Source: Pinirhizobacter sp036499745
GTDB lineage: Bacteria; Pseudomonadota; Gammaproteobacteria; Xanthomonadales; Rhodanobacteraceae
Length of the DNA stretch: 64,000 bases
Direction of reading: 5' to 3'
Assembly (NCBI RefSeq): GCF_036499745.1
Contig: NZ_DASYDG010000009.1
Coordinates: 6,643 to 70,642, forward strand
In this document: positions 27,625 to 37,400 of the stretch, piece after piece
Position numbering within the stretch: the stretch's first letter is position 1
How the letters are laid out: every line of letters begins with the position of its first letter
Notes under the pieces: generated by a model
The model's database searches: none
What the model saw: the letters and a program-made list of their open reading frames with translations, nothing else
Told to the model about the DNA's origin: nothing
Program-made: the position numbers and the translations under genes

Positions 27625-28568
27625 CAGAACTCCGCCACGTGCTCTTCGGCGGCAAAGCCGATGGTCATGGCGCCTTCGCCTACGTTCACCATGCCGGTGA
27701 TGCTCATCGGGCTTTCCAGCATGTCCACCCCCGCAGCCTCGCAGGCCTTGAGCAAAATCTCGTAGCCGGGAAGGTTGCGCATCACGTCCAGGTCACCGCC
27801 GTAGGAAAGGCTCATCGCAGGCACCAGCAGGCCGGCCTGCACGCGCTTGGCGGCATATTCGAAGAGCGTTTGGGCGCCGTGCTCGAAGCCACGGATCTTG
27901 CCCACCGGGCCTGTTTCACCGCGGTAGCAGCGCAGCAGCGGCTTGATGTCCAGGGCCGAACCCAGCATGGCACTGAACATGCTGACACTGCGGTCCCCCT
28001 TCTTCTTGGCGCGTGCGCGCAGGTAGTAAAGGTCGCGCGGCAGCATATAACCGTAGGCATTGTTGGCGATATGCGCCGCCCGTTCACGCATCTGCTGGGG
28101 CGATTCGCCCGCGGCGATCATGCGCACCGCTTCCACCACCGGCGCCGCGGCGCCTGCAAAGATATTCCGGGTATCCACCACGCGCATCAGGAACGGCTGG
28201 CGGTTGCCCGACGCCTCGCGGATAGGGCGGTAGTGCTTCAGGATCGCGAAGCTGGCGCGGATCACGTTGTCGTGGATCGGGCTGCGCGTGGCGGTGATGG
28301 TGAGGCAGATCACGCAGTCGTAATCCACCACCATCCTGTCCAGGAACACCCGCTGCACGTGCTCCACGCTGCTGGGTTCGGTTTCCGCCTCGTGGGCGCG
28401 GCTGCCCATGTTCTGGTCGATGAAACGCTGGGTTTCGGCGGCGTTCCTGTCGTCCAGGAAGGTCTGGCCGTCCACCTTGATGGTGATCGGCAGCACCGTG
28501 ATGTTATTCCTTTCGATGAAGTCCCGCGGCAGGTCGCAGGCCGCATCGATCGCTACGCCGATTCGCAT
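27624..28568 (-). CDS. DegV-family fatty-acid-binding protein
   Basis: A 314-residue protein of the DegV fold, which binds a fatty acid or other lipid. The N-terminus (RIGVAIDAACDLP, ITVLPITIKVDGQTFLDDRN) and the later segments VVDTRNIFAGAA and LGSALDIKPLL match the family. In Gram-positives related proteins feed fatty-acid kinases; no kinase gene is nearby, so the role here is uncertain. It is the first gene of a two-gene operon and divergent from amn. Confidence 0.88.
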   Translation of the reverse strand: MRIGVAIDAACDLPRDFIERNNITVLPITIKVDGQTFLDDRNAAETQRFIDQNMGSRAHEAETEPSSVEHVQRVFLDRMVVDYDCVICLTITATRSPIHDNVIRASFAILKHYRPIREASGNRQPFLMRVVDTRNIFAGAAAPVVEAVRMIAAGESPQQMRERAAHIANNAYGYMLPRDLYYLRARAKKKGDRSVSMFSAMLGSALDIKPLLRCYRGETGPVGKIRGFEHGAQTLFEYAAKRVQAGLLVPAMSLSYGGDLDVMRNLPGYEILLKACEAAGVDMLESPMSITGMVNVGEGAMTIGFAAEEHVAEF

Positions 28569-28770
28569 GATGTCCCCCGACTAAAAGCCCTGGCGCGTCC
28601 GGGCAAACGGTAGCACGCCCGGGGCATGAAAGCCCGCCGTGATGCGCCGGCAGCCCTCGCGCGGGGCCGACGCATGGCGTATCCTCGTTGCGACAAATAT
28701 AGGGCTCCTGCCGGCGTGGCGTCGCCGGTGCCAGCGCCGATCGGTTCGGTGCTAGAAAAAGCTGGAAAAC

Positions 28771-29562
28771 ATGAAGAACAAGCAAGAGATCGTCAGCAAC
28801 TGGCTGCCGCGTTATACCGGCACCCCGCTCGAGGAATTCGGCGAGCACATCCTCCTTACCAACTTCGGACACTATGTAGAGCGCTTCGCCGAGTGGAACG
28901 GGGTAGACGTGAAAGGCCGCGACCGGCCCATGCCCAACGCCACGGCCGACGGCATCACCCTGATCAACTTCGGCATGGGCAGCCCCAATGCCGCCACCGT
29001 GATGGATCTTCTAAGCGCCATCGGCCCGAAGGCGGTGCTGTTCCTGGGCAAATGCGGGGGGCTTAAGAAAAAGAACGCGATCGGCGACCTGGTGCTGCCG
29101 ATCGCCGCCATCCGCGGCGAGGGTACTTCCAACGACTACCTGCTACCCGAGGTGCCGGCCCTGCCGGCCTTCCAGTTGCAGCGCGCGGTGTCCACCATGA
29201 TCCGCGACCTGGGCCACGACTACTGGACGGGCACTGTCTACACCACCAACCGGCGGGTGTGGGAGCACGATGAGGCGTTCAAGGAATACCTGCGTCGTAC
29301 CCGATCGATGGCGGTGGACATGGAAACGGCCACCATCTTCGCGGCGGGCTTCGCTAACTCGATCTCCGTTGGCGCGCTGCTGCTAGTTTCGGACCAGCCG
29401 ATGATTCCCGAGGGGATCAAGACGGAGAAGAGCGACACGGCAGTCACCGCCAACTATGTCGAGCGGCATATCCGCATCGGCATCGAGGCGTTGAAGCTGG
29501 TGCGCCGGCATGGGCGGAGCATGAAGCACCTGCGGTTCGAGGATGAGAATTCGCTGGAGTAG
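28771..29562 (+). CDS. amn: AMP nucleosidase (short form)
   Basis: A 263-residue enzyme hydrolysing AMP to adenine and ribose 5-phosphate. It has the nucleoside phosphorylase-like fold: FGMGSPNAATVMDLL, FLGKCGGLKKKNAIGDLVLP, and the MDMETA-like motif VDMETATIFAAGF. It lacks the extra N-terminal domain of the 484-residue E. coli Amn, as is common for the short form. It is the last housekeeping gene before the AT-richer block. Confidence 0.92.
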   Translation: MKNKQEIVSNWLPRYTGTPLEEFGEHILLTNFGHYVERFAEWNGVDVKGRDRPMPNATADGITLINFGMGSPNAATVMDLLSAIGPKAVLFLGKCGGLKKKNAIGDLVLPIAAIRGEGTSNDYLLPEVPALPAFQLQRAVSTMIRDLGHDYWTGTVYTTNRRVWEHDEAFKEYLRRTRSMAVDMETATIFAAGFANSISVGALLLVSDQPMIPEGIKTEKSDTAVTANYVERHIRIGIEALKLVRRHGRSMKHLRFEDENSLE

Positions 29563-29626
29563 GGTTTAGGCGAAACGTGGAAGCGGGCAGGACGCGTCTG
29601 GGGGAACATAGGTTCGATCCTAGGAC

Positions 29627-30565
29627 ATGGATGTTGACATGCACCCCATATTTTCTTCGGCTGCCCACCAGCTTCAGCGCCTGCTGCCGCAGGCGTGGTC
29701 TGCAGCCAGGTCGCAAGGTTCAAACGTTAGCTCGCAGTTGACGAATGTGCGTCAAGCTGGCGCCGCCACGAAGGGATGCCAGACAACTTATTCCGACGCC
29801 AAGGAACTGATACTCCGCAAAGCGTGCGAGGACGAGTCAGGTGCCAGGCGTGGTATCACCCTCAAAATTCTCAACATCGCCAGTGGGGTTCGTCGTCTTA
29901 GTAACGATGTGCAGGCGGAAAGGATAGTTACCGCGGGTAAAAACACTTTCTTCGGAACGAAGGTGGCGGCGGCTGCCGTCGGCGCCGTCAAGTCCAGACC
30001 CGAAATATTGCATGAAGGATGGCAAGCGAACCTGCGGAACGGCATAACTGCACTTATCAAGCGCGCTGGTGAGCAGGTGTTCCAGGTGCAGTCGGACGCC
30101 AGCTTGGGCGTGAAGCGCGAACAACGTTCGTCCGATGCCTTCCTCAATGCAATCCGGGTAGATAGCAGCAAACTGAAGCCTTATTACGACGCGATCATTG
30201 ACGCCACGAAGCTCAACAAAGCGGGCCGCCATAAAGAGGCCCTCGACTTGCTGCGGGATGCTCCGGATCACCAGAAAATCATGGCTTACTTCCGGGTCCC
30301 ACCCGGTGCGCATGGATCGGAGAAGGCCGATCGTGCTCTATCGCACGCGAACGAGGCGCGCGAAAGTTTCCATGCACTTGTGGATGGTCATGCTGAACCA
30401 GCCGGTGTCCTGGGCCAGCAGGTAGCATACGCGCGTAAAAATCCCGATGTGCTTGGCACGCGCGGCCTGGTGCAGTCGGTGGCCGCCGAGCTCTACCTTG
30501 TCGGCGCCTATAACGATGTGATCGCCACGTTGCTGCCGCCCGTGCCACCACGGACCGCTGCTTGA
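29627..30565 (+). CDS. Island gene A: unrecognised protein, paralogue of gene B
   Basis: A 312-residue soluble protein with no signal peptide or membrane helix. The N-terminal ~60 residues are Ser/Gln/Ala-rich. The C-terminal 180 residues align with gene B: LRNGITALIKRA, YYDAIIDATKLNKAGRHKEALDLLRDAPDHQKIM, and a shared end ELYLVGAYNDVIATLLPPVPP. The central helix-turn-helix (ATKLNKAGRHKEALDLLRDAP) looks TPR-like. Genes A and B share the opening ATGGATGTT, which supports this start. Base composition is lower in GC than the flanks (32 of 60 G+C in the line at 29881). It might be a secreted effector, but no secretion genes are present. Confidence 0.72.
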   Translation: MDVDMHPIFSSAAHQLQRLLPQAWSAARSQGSNVSSQLTNVRQAGAATKGCQTTYSDAKELILRKACEDESGARRGITLKILNIASGVRRLSNDVQAERIVTAGKNTFFGTKVAAAAVGAVKSRPEILHEGWQANLRNGITALIKRAGEQVFQVQSDASLGVKREQRSSDAFLNAIRVDSSKLKPYYDAIIDATKLNKAGRHKEALDLLRDAPDHQKIMAYFRVPPGAHGSEKADRALSHANEARESFHALVDGHAEPAGVLGQQVAYARKNPDVLGTRGLVQSVAAELYLVGAYNDVIATLLPPVPPRTAA

Positions 30566-30575
30566 TTAGCTGCGC

Positions 30576-31322
30576 ATGGATGTTCATATGATCTCATCGG
30601 CAACTTGCTCATTGCCCAGCGTAGCCAGGCTTGTCGCGCAGTTCGAAGAAACCATCCGGCCGGCCGCCAGTAACGCTAACCAGACGATGGGGTTGCGGTC
30701 CGTCCAGCAAGTCACGGGATCAGGCGTGAACATTCGCAAGGCAAACGTTCCGTCGATCGACGGGCCAGGGGAGCGGTCAGAACGGCGGGCGATGCTTGGG
30801 AACGGCTTAACCCGTCTTATCGAGCATGCGATTCGACGATTGCGACAGGTTCGGTCGGATGCCAGGCGCAATGTCGTATCCAAAGGATCACGGGATAGTG
30901 CGGCGCTCAGAAAGGTCCGGGGAGACAATGGCATCGTCGTTGACTTTCTCCGGGCTATCATCAAGGCGAGGCGGCTGAACAACGATGGCCGCCATGTCGA
31001 AGCACTCGTCGCGCTGAAAGATGCTCCGGAGTACACGGATATCATGAAGCACGGAATCGAGGTCCCGCGCGGTCCGGAACCCAAGGCCTATCGAATCCTG
31101 CAAGCGAACGAATGCCGACGGGGATACTCCTACAACGCCCTCGTTACCGGCCGTGACGACAAACCCCACGGCGTCCTGGATCAACAGGGGGTGTGCAAGC
31201 ACAGGATTCCCGACAAGCTTCGCATCCCTGCCTTGATCGACCTCGTAGCGTGGGAGCTCTATTCATTCGGTGCCTACGACGATGCGATCGTCACTTGGCT
31301 GCCGCCACCGCCCATCGCTTGA
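30576..31322 (+). CDS. Island gene B: unrecognised protein, paralogue of gene A
   Basis: A 248-residue protein starting 10 bases after gene A. It shares with A the segment LGNGLTRLIEHA, the TPR-like RAIIKARRLNNDGRHVEALVALKDAPEY, and the end WELYSFGAYDDAIVTWLPPPP, but has a shorter N-terminus and no long spacer. The pair looks like a tandem duplication that has diverged considerably. No signal peptide, membrane helix or catalytic motif was recognised. Confidence 0.72.
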   Translation: MDVHMISSATCSLPSVARLVAQFEETIRPAASNANQTMGLRSVQQVTGSGVNIRKANVPSIDGPGERSERRAMLGNGLTRLIEHAIRRLRQVRSDARRNVVSKGSRDSAALRKVRGDNGIVVDFLRAIIKARRLNNDGRHVEALVALKDAPEYTDIMKHGIEVPRGPEPKAYRILQANECRRGYSYNALVTGRDDKPHGVLDQQGVCKHRIPDKLRIPALIDLVAWELYSFGAYDDAIVTWLPPPPIA

Positions 31323-31384
31323 ATGACGCGTCGTAAGGCGGTACGGCCCTGCGGGAAGCAATCAGCCCAAAGGAGGGCTACGTC

Positions 31385-32551
31385 ATGACATCACCGTTTC
31401 GATCTGTTTTCAGTGCATTGGACTCCTGTTTTCCTACGCGTCGTGATATCGCCGAAAAACCTGGGGCTTCCCAGTCATCCGCTCGGATCTTCGGGCGGTC
31501 AAGCAGTGTGTCCTCGTCGCTCGCTGGCGTTGAGCAATCCACTGTTCAGCTGCTGCGTTGCCGCTCGATCAGCGATGACGCGGTAAGCACGGCAAGCTTG
31601 CCCGCAACGTTTGCCGAACTCGGCGAAGCCTGCCCATCCAGGGCGTCGTGGCTGCACGACAAATTCATGGCTGTCAGAACTTCCTCTCATGAGGGACCAG
31701 TTGGCTACGGGAGTGAGGCTGCAAAGCATCGCGCATCACGTCCACCTTCCGGACCGGATGCTATCCACGCCCACTCAGGCAAACGGTCAGTTATTGTCGA
31801 CGCGCTTCGGCACATTTTAATGCCACCCCGTAAAACACCGATCGAAAAGCTTCGAGTCGCAACGAGCGAACTGGCGGACATGCAGCTTCGCCACTCGCTG
31901 ACCGAACGTGGCAGGCGCGCGGAAGTCCTTTATGGCGAAACTATGGACAAGTGGCATAACGAAGGCGACCTGGCGGCTTATTCGTACGTCAAGCAACGTA
32001 TGGCAGACGTGCGCAAGGCTGCCCTGATACCGTTGAGTTACGACCAAGTCTATGGACGCACAACGGCCCGGCCGAATGCCTTATTCGGTTCTCTGGAATC
32101 TGCTTCGCGTCGGAGCTCAACTTGCAATGGGACAGAGGCTACGGACTGCCACTCATCGCTTCCATCAATTGAGGACGATAGCGTTTTCGACGTCGGAACG
32201 GATCCGGTTGCGCCCGCCGTAGTGATTGCGACGAAGGGAACCACGCCACACACGTCGACGTCGAGTGCCGGTTCGAGCATAGTCAGTGCATTGCAACGGA
32301 TGTTTTCCGTGCCGGAACGTGTACCGGGAGAAAAGCTTCAGAAGCTGGTCAAGGAGCTTCGGTCTGCGCAGATCCTGTACTCGTCCAGCGAACGCGGCGA
32401 CCGCTCCAGGGATCTGCTTCGCGAAATAGGCGCCAGGCGTCGTAGCGATGGCGACGTCGCGGCCTATGTCCACGCGAAGCAGAACATCCGCAGCGTGCGA
32501 GAGGCATCGACGTCGGTCTCCAGGTGGCTGGAGAAGTTCCAACTTACGTAG
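31385..32551 (+). CDS. Island gene C: unrecognised protein with two internal repeats
   Basis: A 388-residue protein with AAAGGAGGG ahead of the start. A Ser-rich, probably disordered N-terminus (1-130) is followed by repeat 1 (about 135-213, from IVDALRHILMP through SLTERGRRAEVLY to AAYSYVKQRMADVRKAA). A Ser/Thr-rich linker leads to repeat 2 (about 298-378, from IVSALQRMFSVP through SSERGDRSRDLL to AAYVHAKQNIRSVREAS). Both repeats predict as helical. No homologue was recognised. The disordered Ser-rich start followed by helical modules is typical of, but not proof of, type III effectors. Confidence 0.75.
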   Translation: MTSPFRSVFSALDSCFPTRRDIAEKPGASQSSARIFGRSSSVSSSLAGVEQSTVQLLRCRSISDDAVSTASLPATFAELGEACPSRASWLHDKFMAVRTSSHEGPVGYGSEAAKHRASRPPSGPDAIHAHSGKRSVIVDALRHILMPPRKTPIEKLRVATSELADMQLRHSLTERGRRAEVLYGETMDKWHNEGDLAAYSYVKQRMADVRKAALIPLSYDQVYGRTTARPNALFGSLESASRRSSTCNGTEATDCHSSLPSIEDDSVFDVGTDPVAPAVVIATKGTTPHTSTSSAGSSIVSALQRMFSVPERVPGEKLQKLVKELRSAQILYSSSERGDRSRDLLREIGARRRSDGDVAAYVHAKQNIRSVREASTSVSRWLEKFQLT

Positions 32552-32600
32552 GTCTCCCGAACAGTCAGTTCCCCTTGCCCTGAGGTTACCAGAGCACGCA

Positions 32601-34253
32601 ATGGTATCGATCGCGAGAATCATGCGCGAATCCCCGCCATTAAGAAATATTACTACACGGACGTATCCCATGCCCCTGACATTTGGAAGTGTGGCCGCGC
32701 TGGCCGCAAAGTTTGACCGGCCTGTGGGCCGGATCGATCCCCTGGACACAAAGGCGACGATCAGCCGCCTCGTCTTGCGCAAGACAGGCCTTATGGCGGT
32801 GGCCAATGCCCCGCGCGGTGTGTGTATCGATCGGTCCAATCCTGGCGCCTCGGCCTCGCTCATCCAGCGTGTTGGCCCTGCGTCGAACGCATGCGGAGAT
32901 AGTCATAAGCCGTCCATGCCCGGGCGATCGACCGACATTTACGCTCCTCAGAGTCGAGCGCAGTTTGCTGAGCGGTTGGCCTTTTTTGAATCCTTGGCCA
33001 AGGACTCAAGTGCGGGCGTAACGTCACCCAAAGCCGATCGTGCGGATAGTCCGCGGGGATTGGGCGCGATTGATGTTGTCGCACTTGAGGTCATCCGGAA
33101 ACCATTGTCTCCAGCTCCACCAACTGCCGCGGAACCGAAAGAAAACCTTCAGCAGAGCGCCTCGAACCATAAGCAAGCGAACATCGTTGGGCCGCGTGGC
33201 GCGCAACCACCAAGGCCGCACAATCACCTTAAAGATATCGTGCAGAAGGGCAAAGCCAAGTTGCAGGACTGCCAGACGTCGTTCGTGCCTGCTGGTGAGA
33301 AAATCGCCAACCCTGCGAGATTCTCCATGCCACCGGTTGCAGCATCCTGGACGCCGCCTACGTCGCCTGATTCGGGTCATGACAGTCCGGTTGATAAGGC
33401 CAGGAGCCCTGGTTCACCCTTGAGTGAATTCATGCAGTCGATGTTGAGATATTCGCCTTCCGGGCTATTGAAAGACGAGCCATCGCCCGGATCATCCCGG
33501 GAATCACCGGACTCAAATCGTCCAGCTGTTACTGTTTCCAATCAAGTTATGCACGCGAGCGTGGATAAACCTAACCTGTTAGAGCGGTATTTCAGCGACC
33601 TTGCGTCGATTGCATTGGTTAACAAAGGAGTGGGTGTAGACGACAAGGTATCGTCGGCAGATGCCAGTTCCGACTATGAAAGCGATTCCCCGGGGTCGTT
33701 GTCTCCATCGCCGCCAGGCTCACCCGGCGCAGTGGTGCCCATGAGTACCTGGACGAAGGCATACGCTGAAGCAATCCTTCAGCCGCCATTCCTTCCGCCC
33801 GACGAGGATGTGTCGGTGACGGAGTTCAAGGATGCACTCGGACAACTTAACCGTGCCATCGATAGCGGAAGCAACAATACGATTGCCCACAATGCAATTG
33901 AACTTCTGGACCTCGCGATGAGCCACTTTGGGAACGGCCTCGTCGCGGAAGCCCATGCCGCGGTCATGTGTGCCTTAAATAGTTCGGCCGATGCCCCGAC
34001 ACCGTCAGAACTTTCGCCTGAGCCGGTATCCCTTACGGAAGCAGAATATGCAGAAGACCTGGACAGCTTGCTTAAAGACCTAGCTGATGTGGCGAAGCGG
34101 TATACCGGGTCGGCGCGGGGACGCGAAGCGAAGGCACTTCAGGCAGCAGCTTACGAGCAGTTTCAGACGAGTCCGGCAAGTCAGGTTTTCATCTTCCTTG
34201 AAGCCGCCATGCGAGACCTGAAACACTTCCCCACCGTGTCCAGGTCAGGTTGA
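32601..34253 (+). CDS. Island gene D: large Ser/Pro-rich unrecognised protein
   Basis: About 550 residues from ATG 32601; ATG 32670 (MPLTFGSVAALAAKFD) is a serious alternative because that stretch resembles the start of gene B (LPSVARLVAQFE). The middle (about 120-400) is Ser/Pro-rich and probably disordered (PTSPDSGHDSP, SPGSLSPSPPGSPG). The C-terminus holds two helical units, VTEFKDALGQLNRAI... and EDLDSLLKDLADVAKRYTGSARGREAKAL. The second resembles the repeats of gene C around S-x-RG-R. No enzyme motif seen. G+C is low (29 of 60 in the line at 33541). Confidence 0.7.
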   Translation: MVSIARIMRESPPLRNITTRTYPMPLTFGSVAALAAKFDRPVGRIDPLDTKATISRLVLRKTGLMAVANAPRGVCIDRSNPGASASLIQRVGPASNACGDSHKPSMPGRSTDIYAPQSRAQFAERLAFFESLAKDSSAGVTSPKADRADSPRGLGAIDVVALEVIRKPLSPAPPTAAEPKENLQQSASNHKQANIVGPRGAQPPRPHNHLKDIVQKGKAKLQDCQTSFVPAGEKIANPARFSMPPVAASWTPPTSPDSGHDSPVDKARSPGSPLSEFMQSMLRYSPSGLLKDEPSPGSSRESPDSNRPAVTVSNQVMHASVDKPNLLERYFSDLASIALVNKGVGVDDKVSSADASSDYESDSPGSLSPSPPGSPGAVVPMSTWTKAYAEAILQPPFLPPDEDVSVTEFKDALGQLNRAIDSGSNNTIAHNAIELLDLAMSHFGNGLVAEAHAAVMCALNSSADAPTPSELSPEPVSLTEAEYAEDLDSLLKDLADVAKRYTGSARGREAKALQAAAYEQFQTSPASQVFIFLEAAMRDLKHFPTVSRSG

Positions 34254-34363
34254 AAGCTCCCTGACTGGGAAGGCCGCCTTACACGCCCTGGGCAAGCGGG
34301 TGACCCTAGCGAAACTGCGCCAACGAACGGACACCCGTCTCCGTTCGCCACTGATCGGCAAGA

Positions 34364-34398
34364 TAAAAAAAGGCCACCGTCCTTGGGAAACGGTGGCC
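34364..34398 (-). terminator. Intrinsic terminator of TBDR 1
   Basis: On the minus strand, GGCCACCGT / ACGGTGGCC (9-bp stem) is followed by seven U. It ends the first receptor transcript about 65 nt past its stop. The same sequence recurs after TBDR 2. Confidence 0.9.
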
Positions 34399-34418
34399 AG
34401 TCTGGGGAGATGCATTTC

Positions 34419-34446
34419 GGCGGCTGCGGGAACAGCCGCCTTTTTT
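34419..34446 (+). terminator. GC hairpin plus T-run: island terminator and TBDR 1 3' UTR hairpin
   Basis: GGCGGCTG-CGGGAA-CAGCCGCC followed by six T on the plus strand ends the island operon. Read on the minus strand it is the first of two conserved hairpins in the TBDR 1 3' UTR. The linker 34399-34418 reads GCATCTCCCCAG in the receptor mRNA. Confidence 0.85.
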
Positions 34447-34463
34447 CTAGTTATGCAAAGTAC

Positions 34464-37400
34464 TTACAGCGTGAAGTCATAACGGAGGCCCAGGCGCACA
34501 TATCGCGGGTCCTGGAATGAACGGGCACGCTTGAAGTTGGGGTTGGGCACGCCGGCGGCGGACTCACCCGTTTCAAAGTACTGCGTGACCTGCTGCTTGC
34601 CGATGATGTTGAAGACGTCGATCGAAAGGCCCAGCTTGTGGTCGGCGAAGGCCGGCTTCCACAGGGCGCTTACGTTAGCCGTATACGTCCACGGCGTGCT
34701 GCCGTACGAGCCGCGCGCAGCCGGCTTGCCGTTGCAGTAAAGGTAGGCTGCACCGTAACCGAACGGGTCGCCGCCCAGGGCGGGCGGACGCTGGCCGAAG
34801 CAGTTCACGGGATAACCCGACGCGATGCGCGTGTTGGTCGACACAGCCCACTCTTCGTTGAACTGGTAAACACCATAAATGCGTAGCTGGTGCTTCTGGT
34901 CCGACGGCAAGCGGCCGTTGGTGTTCTCCATGATTTCTGGGAAGTCCCACGCTTCGGTGGTGGACACGTCAGCCTGCACGATGTCCGAGTCGAGCTGGCC
35001 TTCGGCGTTGCCGTAGCTGCGCGAGAAGGTGTACTCGATCTTGCCGTACCACTTGTCGCTGAACTGGTGTTCGGCATAGAAGTCGGCCATGTAGTAGGCA
35101 CGCTTGGCCTTCGGCTCACCGATCTCGACGGCGTTAAGCGGGATGGAGATGTACTGGCCGTCGGCCGGCGACAGCGTGAACGTATTGGCGCGGCCGGGGT
35201 TGTACAGGAAGCATTCGGTAGAGCGCGCGAGGCCTGCTTCCACGACATCCAGGTTGCCATGCTCCGCACCGTAGGTTTCAAACGGACGGATGTCGCAGGT
35301 ATCGTCGATCAGGCTCTTCAGCTTGCGATACATGAACTTCGTGCCCACCGTCCAGTTTTCCGGAAGCTGCTTGTCTGCACCGAAGATGTATTCATCCTGG
35401 TAGTAGGAATGCAGATGCTGGGCCGACACCACCTTGGCGTCGGGCGGCGTGCCGTTCTCGCCGTTCAGGAAGTACAGACCAGCGGCGGGGTTCGCGGTAC
35501 CCAGTCCCGTGGGAATACCCGTGGTTGGGTCGATGCCCGTGAACGAGTAGTACTGCGACGGGAAGGTGGAGGGACCAGCACCACGGATGGCCACGGATGT
35601 CGGCAGGCCCAGATGGTAACGGCCAGCGTTGGCGTAGATCTTCAAGGACGAATCGCCTTCCACATCCCACGAAATGCCCAGGCGCGGGTCAAGCTGGTGG
35701 CGCTGGCTGGCGTAAGCTTCACCCACGCCGTTGTAGTTGGTGAACTGCTCGTTGCGCAGGCCGATGTAACCGTGCCAGCGATCGGAGATCTGCCAGTTGT
35801 CCTCGATGAACTGCGAACGCTGGTTGGTGCGGGCGGTGGTGCCGGACGAAAGGCCTGTCTTGTCGACGAAGTAGCCATTGGGATAGTCCGCTGGGTTGTA
35901 CAGGCCCGGATCCAGGCCCAAATTGGTCAGGCGCTGCTGGATCGACGAACCATTGCCCACGTCGTTATAGATGTACTGCGCACCGCCCACCGGCGAGGAA
36001 CCGGCCGTGGCGCGAAGCACATAGTTGTCCACGCCGCCACGAAGATCGTGATCGCCAATGTGGTATTCGATGTTGATCGCCCAGCCGGTCGTGCTGTCCT
36101 TGGCCCCTGGCACTTCGATGGTGGTGGAACCGACAGTACAACCGCCCTGCGGATTGCCCTTGAAGGCCACGCGAGTGTCGGAAATCGGGGGGCAAACTCC
36201 ACCGCTCGCACCGCTGACATCCTGCTCGTGAGGTGAACGAGTCTTGCCATACAGGGCGTTCACCGTCAGGTCATCGGTGATGTAGCCAGTGTAGTGGCCA
36301 ATATAGGTCACGCCACCCGGCGTGGCATTGGTCTGCGTGCCGTTGTAGTTCTTGGTGGTCTGTTTGCCGAGGTAGGCACCCCGGCCAGTGGTGTAGTTGT
36401 AACCGAAGATCGACGAATCGGTATATTCAGAATCTCCCATCCCGGTGAATTCCAGGATGTGGCTGTCGGTGATGTTCCAGTCCAGCTTGGTCAACCAGCG
36501 GGTGGTGCTGGGGGCTTGGTTCTCATAGTCGTTGGCGCCATTTACACCGTAGAACTGGCCGGTGGACTTGATAAAATCGCCTGCGGCGAAGAAGAATAAT
36601 TTGTCCTTGATCAGCGGGCCGCCGATGGAAGCGGAGTACTGGATCTGGTTGTTGTTGATGCGGTTGAAGGCATTACCCGTCTGGTAAAGGGTGCCGTCCT
36701 TCAGGTACACGCTGCGCGGCGTCTGCTGAAGCTGCTGGGGCGACCACAACACCTGCACGTCACCCTTCCACGTGTTGGTACCGCGCTTGGTCACCACGTT
36801 GATCACGCCACCGGTGGAGCGGCCATATTCGGCGCCGTAGCCGCCGATCAATACCTGTTCCTGGTCAATCGCGTCATAGGGCAACTGGCGTGAGCTCACG
36901 CCAGTCAGCGGGTTGGTGGCCTGGAAACCGTTGATGTAGTAAGAGTTTTCTGAAGCCGACGAGCCGCCGAAGGAAAGGGCGTTGCCATAGCCACGCGCCG
37001 CCGGCGTGGTGCCGGGCGCCAGCAGGGCGATGGAGCTCACCGAAGTACGGTCGATAGGCAGCTTGGCCAGTTGCTCGGACGTAAGCACTGTGCGTGAGTC
37101 CACGGAGCTGACGTCAATGGTGGGCAGGGCTGTCCCGATCACCTGGACGGCACCGAGCGTGGTGGCATTCTGGCTGTTGGCCGAGGAGGTGGCGTTGAAC
37201 GACACCTCGGTGCCGGAACTGATCGTCGTCTGCACGCCCTTGTGGCTGTCCACCACAGCATCGCCTTTCATCAGGGTGACGTTGTAGAGACCGATCGGCA
37301 ACGAAGCGGCGCGGTAACGGCCACTGGAATCCACCGGAATATCACGGCGGACGCCCGTATCCGGGCTTTCAATGTGCACCACGTCGCCAGGTTCGGCATT

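Noticed and set aside
29563..29626. PIP-box or hrp-type promoter before the island
   Set aside because: No TTCG pair at the required spacing was found, so type III co-regulation is not supported by sequence.
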